7,267 nucleotides of DNA, taken from positions 1-7,267 of the forward strand of contig JABSRR010000166.1 of NCBI GenBank assembly GCA_013215025.1. The letters run 5' to 3'. Source of the DNA: Pseudomonadales bacterium (lineage in GTDB: Bacteria; Pseudomonadota; Gammaproteobacteria; Pseudomonadales; DT-91). Below, piece after piece: positions 6,371 through 7,267 of the stretch. How positions within the stretch are numbered: position 1 is the stretch's first letter; the number at the start of each line of letters is the position of its first letter. The notes under the pieces were generated by a model. It worked only from the letters and a program-made list of their open reading frames with translations. It was not told the DNA's origin and did no database searches. Both the position numbers and the translations under genes were made by a program.

Positions 6371-6943
6371 TTAAGCCACCTTTACCAGTTCACTTTTATC
6401 ACGGTGATCAAATTCACGGCCATAAATATCAAGCATCGTGCTCTGACGATATTTAAGTGTTTCTGCACCGACCTCAAGTTGCATAGAAAAAGCCGTTGTT
6501 TTTGCTTTTTCAAACATAAAATCAGATTGCGCAACAGTAAAATCCTGCTGCTCTAGATCAGCAGATACCGATATTACCGTTTTATCACCCTGTTGCTCAG
6601 CATTACCGCCTGCCACAATGGCTACAGCGCGAGGAATATTGACCGAGTGCGTAATCACGCCGGTTTTAGAATCCCATGTCCAATAACCAATCTGATCATG
6701 AAACTGTTTATCATTGGATTTACGATAGACTTTTTGGTGATAACGGACGACGGCTAGCACCTGGCTATCAGCATTTTCCGCATCACCAATAGCTTCGAAA
6801 TTCATCGTCTCATAGTATGGGTTGCGTTCAATCCCATCTTTTTCATGTTGGTCCGGGGAAATATCTAGACCACGGTCGCCTTTCCACTCGCCAACTAACA
6901 TTGCTAATGGGCCATAATCTAAACCATCAATCACTGTGCTCAT
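6371..6943 (-). CDS. Nitrobindin-like heme-binding beta-barrel (FABP/THAP4-like) protein
   Basis: A 190-residue protein without signal peptide or membrane segment, so cytoplasmic. It follows the order of the nitrobindin/THAP4 heme-binding barrel family: LVGEWKGDRG (16-25, near the GxWxGxG motif but with the last Gly shifted by one), PYYETMNFEAIG (42-53), LAVVRYHQKVYR (63-74), FHDQIGYWTWD (81-91), PRAVAIVAGG (104-113), and a C-terminal FDHRDKSEL (178-186) whose His180 sits where the heme-ligand His of nitrobindins is expected. Family members bind ferric heme b and act on NO or peroxynitrite in the studied cases. Heme binding here is inferred; sequence similarity is partial and a lipid- or ligand-binding barrel is possible. 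The start has GAGGA six nt upstream. It is the first gene of a likely two-gene operon with the AmpG-like permease, 10 bp downstream. Confidence 0.7.
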   Translation of the reverse strand: MSTVIDGLDYGPLAMLVGEWKGDRGLDISPDQHEKDGIERNPYYETMNFEAIGDAENADSQVLAVVRYHQKVYRKSNDKQFHDQIGYWTWDSKTGVITHSVNIPRAVAIVAGGNAEQQGDKTVISVSADLEQQDFTVAQSDFMFEKAKTTAFSMQLEVGAETLKYRQSTMLDIYGREFDHRDKSELVKVA

Positions 6944-6949
6944 AAACGT

Positions 6950-6954
6950 TCCTC
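6950..6954 (-). promoter_or_regulatory. Ribosome binding site of the nitrobindin-like gene
   Basis: On the minus strand GAGGA is followed by a 6-nt spacer (ACGTTT) and the ATG at 6943, fixing this start. Confidence 0.7.
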
Positions 6955-6960
6955 ATATTG

Positions 6961-7057
6961 CGTTCAGTGTTTAATTTATATTATCCATAAATAAATTCTA
7001 ACTTATTATATGTATTGAATCGATAGTAATAAGCTATCAACAACCTAACAACAATCG
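6961..7057 (-). promoter_or_regulatory. AT-rich upstream region of the nitrobindin-permease operon
   Basis: This stretch is strikingly AT-rich and is the only plausible promoter location for the operon. On the minus strand it offers a perfect TATAAT (7010-7005) and a GATAAT (6985-6980), but neither has a good -35 at 16-18 bp, so no single promoter can be assigned. A small inverted repeat, GATAG (7022-7026) and CTATC (7034-7038) with a 7-bp spacer, lies just upstream of the TATAAT and could bind a regulator. Confidence 0.35.
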
Positions 7058-7267
7058 CTACAAACTGTACAAAGCAAATTCGCGCTGCAGCTGAAGCATT
7101 TGCGCTGGCCTTACTGATAAGCTTTGCCCATCGTGAAAATTAAACGAATAAGCCTCTGCATTGCTGCAGAGCAGAGGCAAGGCACAAAGAAAAAATGCCG
7201 CTGAATCATTTAGCAGGCACATTGCTGTACTTGCAGGGTGTTGATTGGACTCTGTTTCCTGCAAGAG
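7058..7267 (-). CDS. Short hypothetical reading frame with a signal-peptide-like segment, running off the right edge
   Basis: The minus-strand frame is open from the window edge to a TAG at 7058-7060, about 69 codons visible. It contains a hydrophobic run ending in a possible signal peptidase site (AAFFLCALPLLCSNAEA), then YSFNFHDGQSLSV. From an internal ATG at 7222 it would give a 54-residue protein. Against it: no Shine-Dalgarno before that ATG, no positive charges in the n-region, and no recognised family. It could instead be the C-terminal end of a longer gene. It overlaps a plus-strand frame starting at ATG 7195 (MPLNHLAGTLLYLQG...) that also runs off the edge with no convincing ribosome site; at most one of the two is likely to be real. 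Confidence 0.25.
   Translation of the reverse strand, partial: LLQETESNQHPASTAMCLLNDSAAFFLCALPLLCSNAEAYSFNFHDGQSLSVRPAQMLQLQREFALYSL

Noticed and set aside
7152..7178. Inverted repeat GCCTCTGC / GCAGAGGC as a terminator
   Set aside because: The 11-nt loop is acceptable, but no T tract follows on either strand, and the left gene it would serve is not established.
1..7267. Mobile element, phage, CRISPR, tRNA or toxin-antitoxin content
   Set aside because: No transposase or integrase motifs, no regularly spaced repeats and no cloverleaf-like sequence were seen.

Overview
The window looks like chromosomal DNA from a free-living, probably marine or aquatic gammaproteobacterium. The base composition leans to AT. 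The protein content fits that group: a DUF3108 envelope protein, an HsbA/HsbR/HptB-like partner-switching set, an AmpG-like permease and an HsaA-type flavin monooxygenase. The genus cannot be named from this stretch. No insertion sequence, phage gene, CRISPR array, tRNA or rRNA was seen, and nothing points clearly to recent transfer.

Layout from left to right. (1) Positions 1-762, plus strand: the 3' part of a DUF3108 envelope protein, with the end of a signal peptide and a short nonamer repeat at its mature N-terminus. (2) Positions 836-3276, minus strand: three genes transcribed in the order STAS anti-sigma-factor antagonist, REC-PP2C phosphatase-HATPase kinase, Hpt phosphotransfer protein. 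(3) Positions 3277-3502: a divergent intergenic region with a good sigma70-like promoter for each direction and a near-palindrome between them. (4) Positions 3503-4696, plus strand: a single acyl-CoA-dehydrogenase-fold, HsaA-like flavin-dependent monooxygenase gene, ended by a strong hairpin terminator at 4771-4796. (5) Positions 4831-6943, minus strand: a nitrobindin-like beta-barrel gene followed 10 bp later by an AmpG-like MFS permease gene, probably one operon. (6) Positions 6944-7267: an AT-rich upstream region and two weak, mutually exclusive reading frames that run off the right edge.

The best-supported system is the partner switch. By analogy with HptB/HsbR/HsbA of Pseudomonas and CrsR/CrsA of Shewanella, the Hpt protein would pass phosphate to the receiver domain of the central protein. 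That would set the balance between its Ser phosphatase and Ser kinase activities, and so the phosphorylation of Ser56 in the STAS protein. The final target (a sigma factor, anti-sigma factor or diguanylate cyclase) is not encoded here. The set is a homologue of known systems rather than a new one; what is open is its output. The monooxygenase gene carries no adjacent flavin reductase, and the pairing of a heme-barrel-like protein with a muropeptide-type permease is unexplained.
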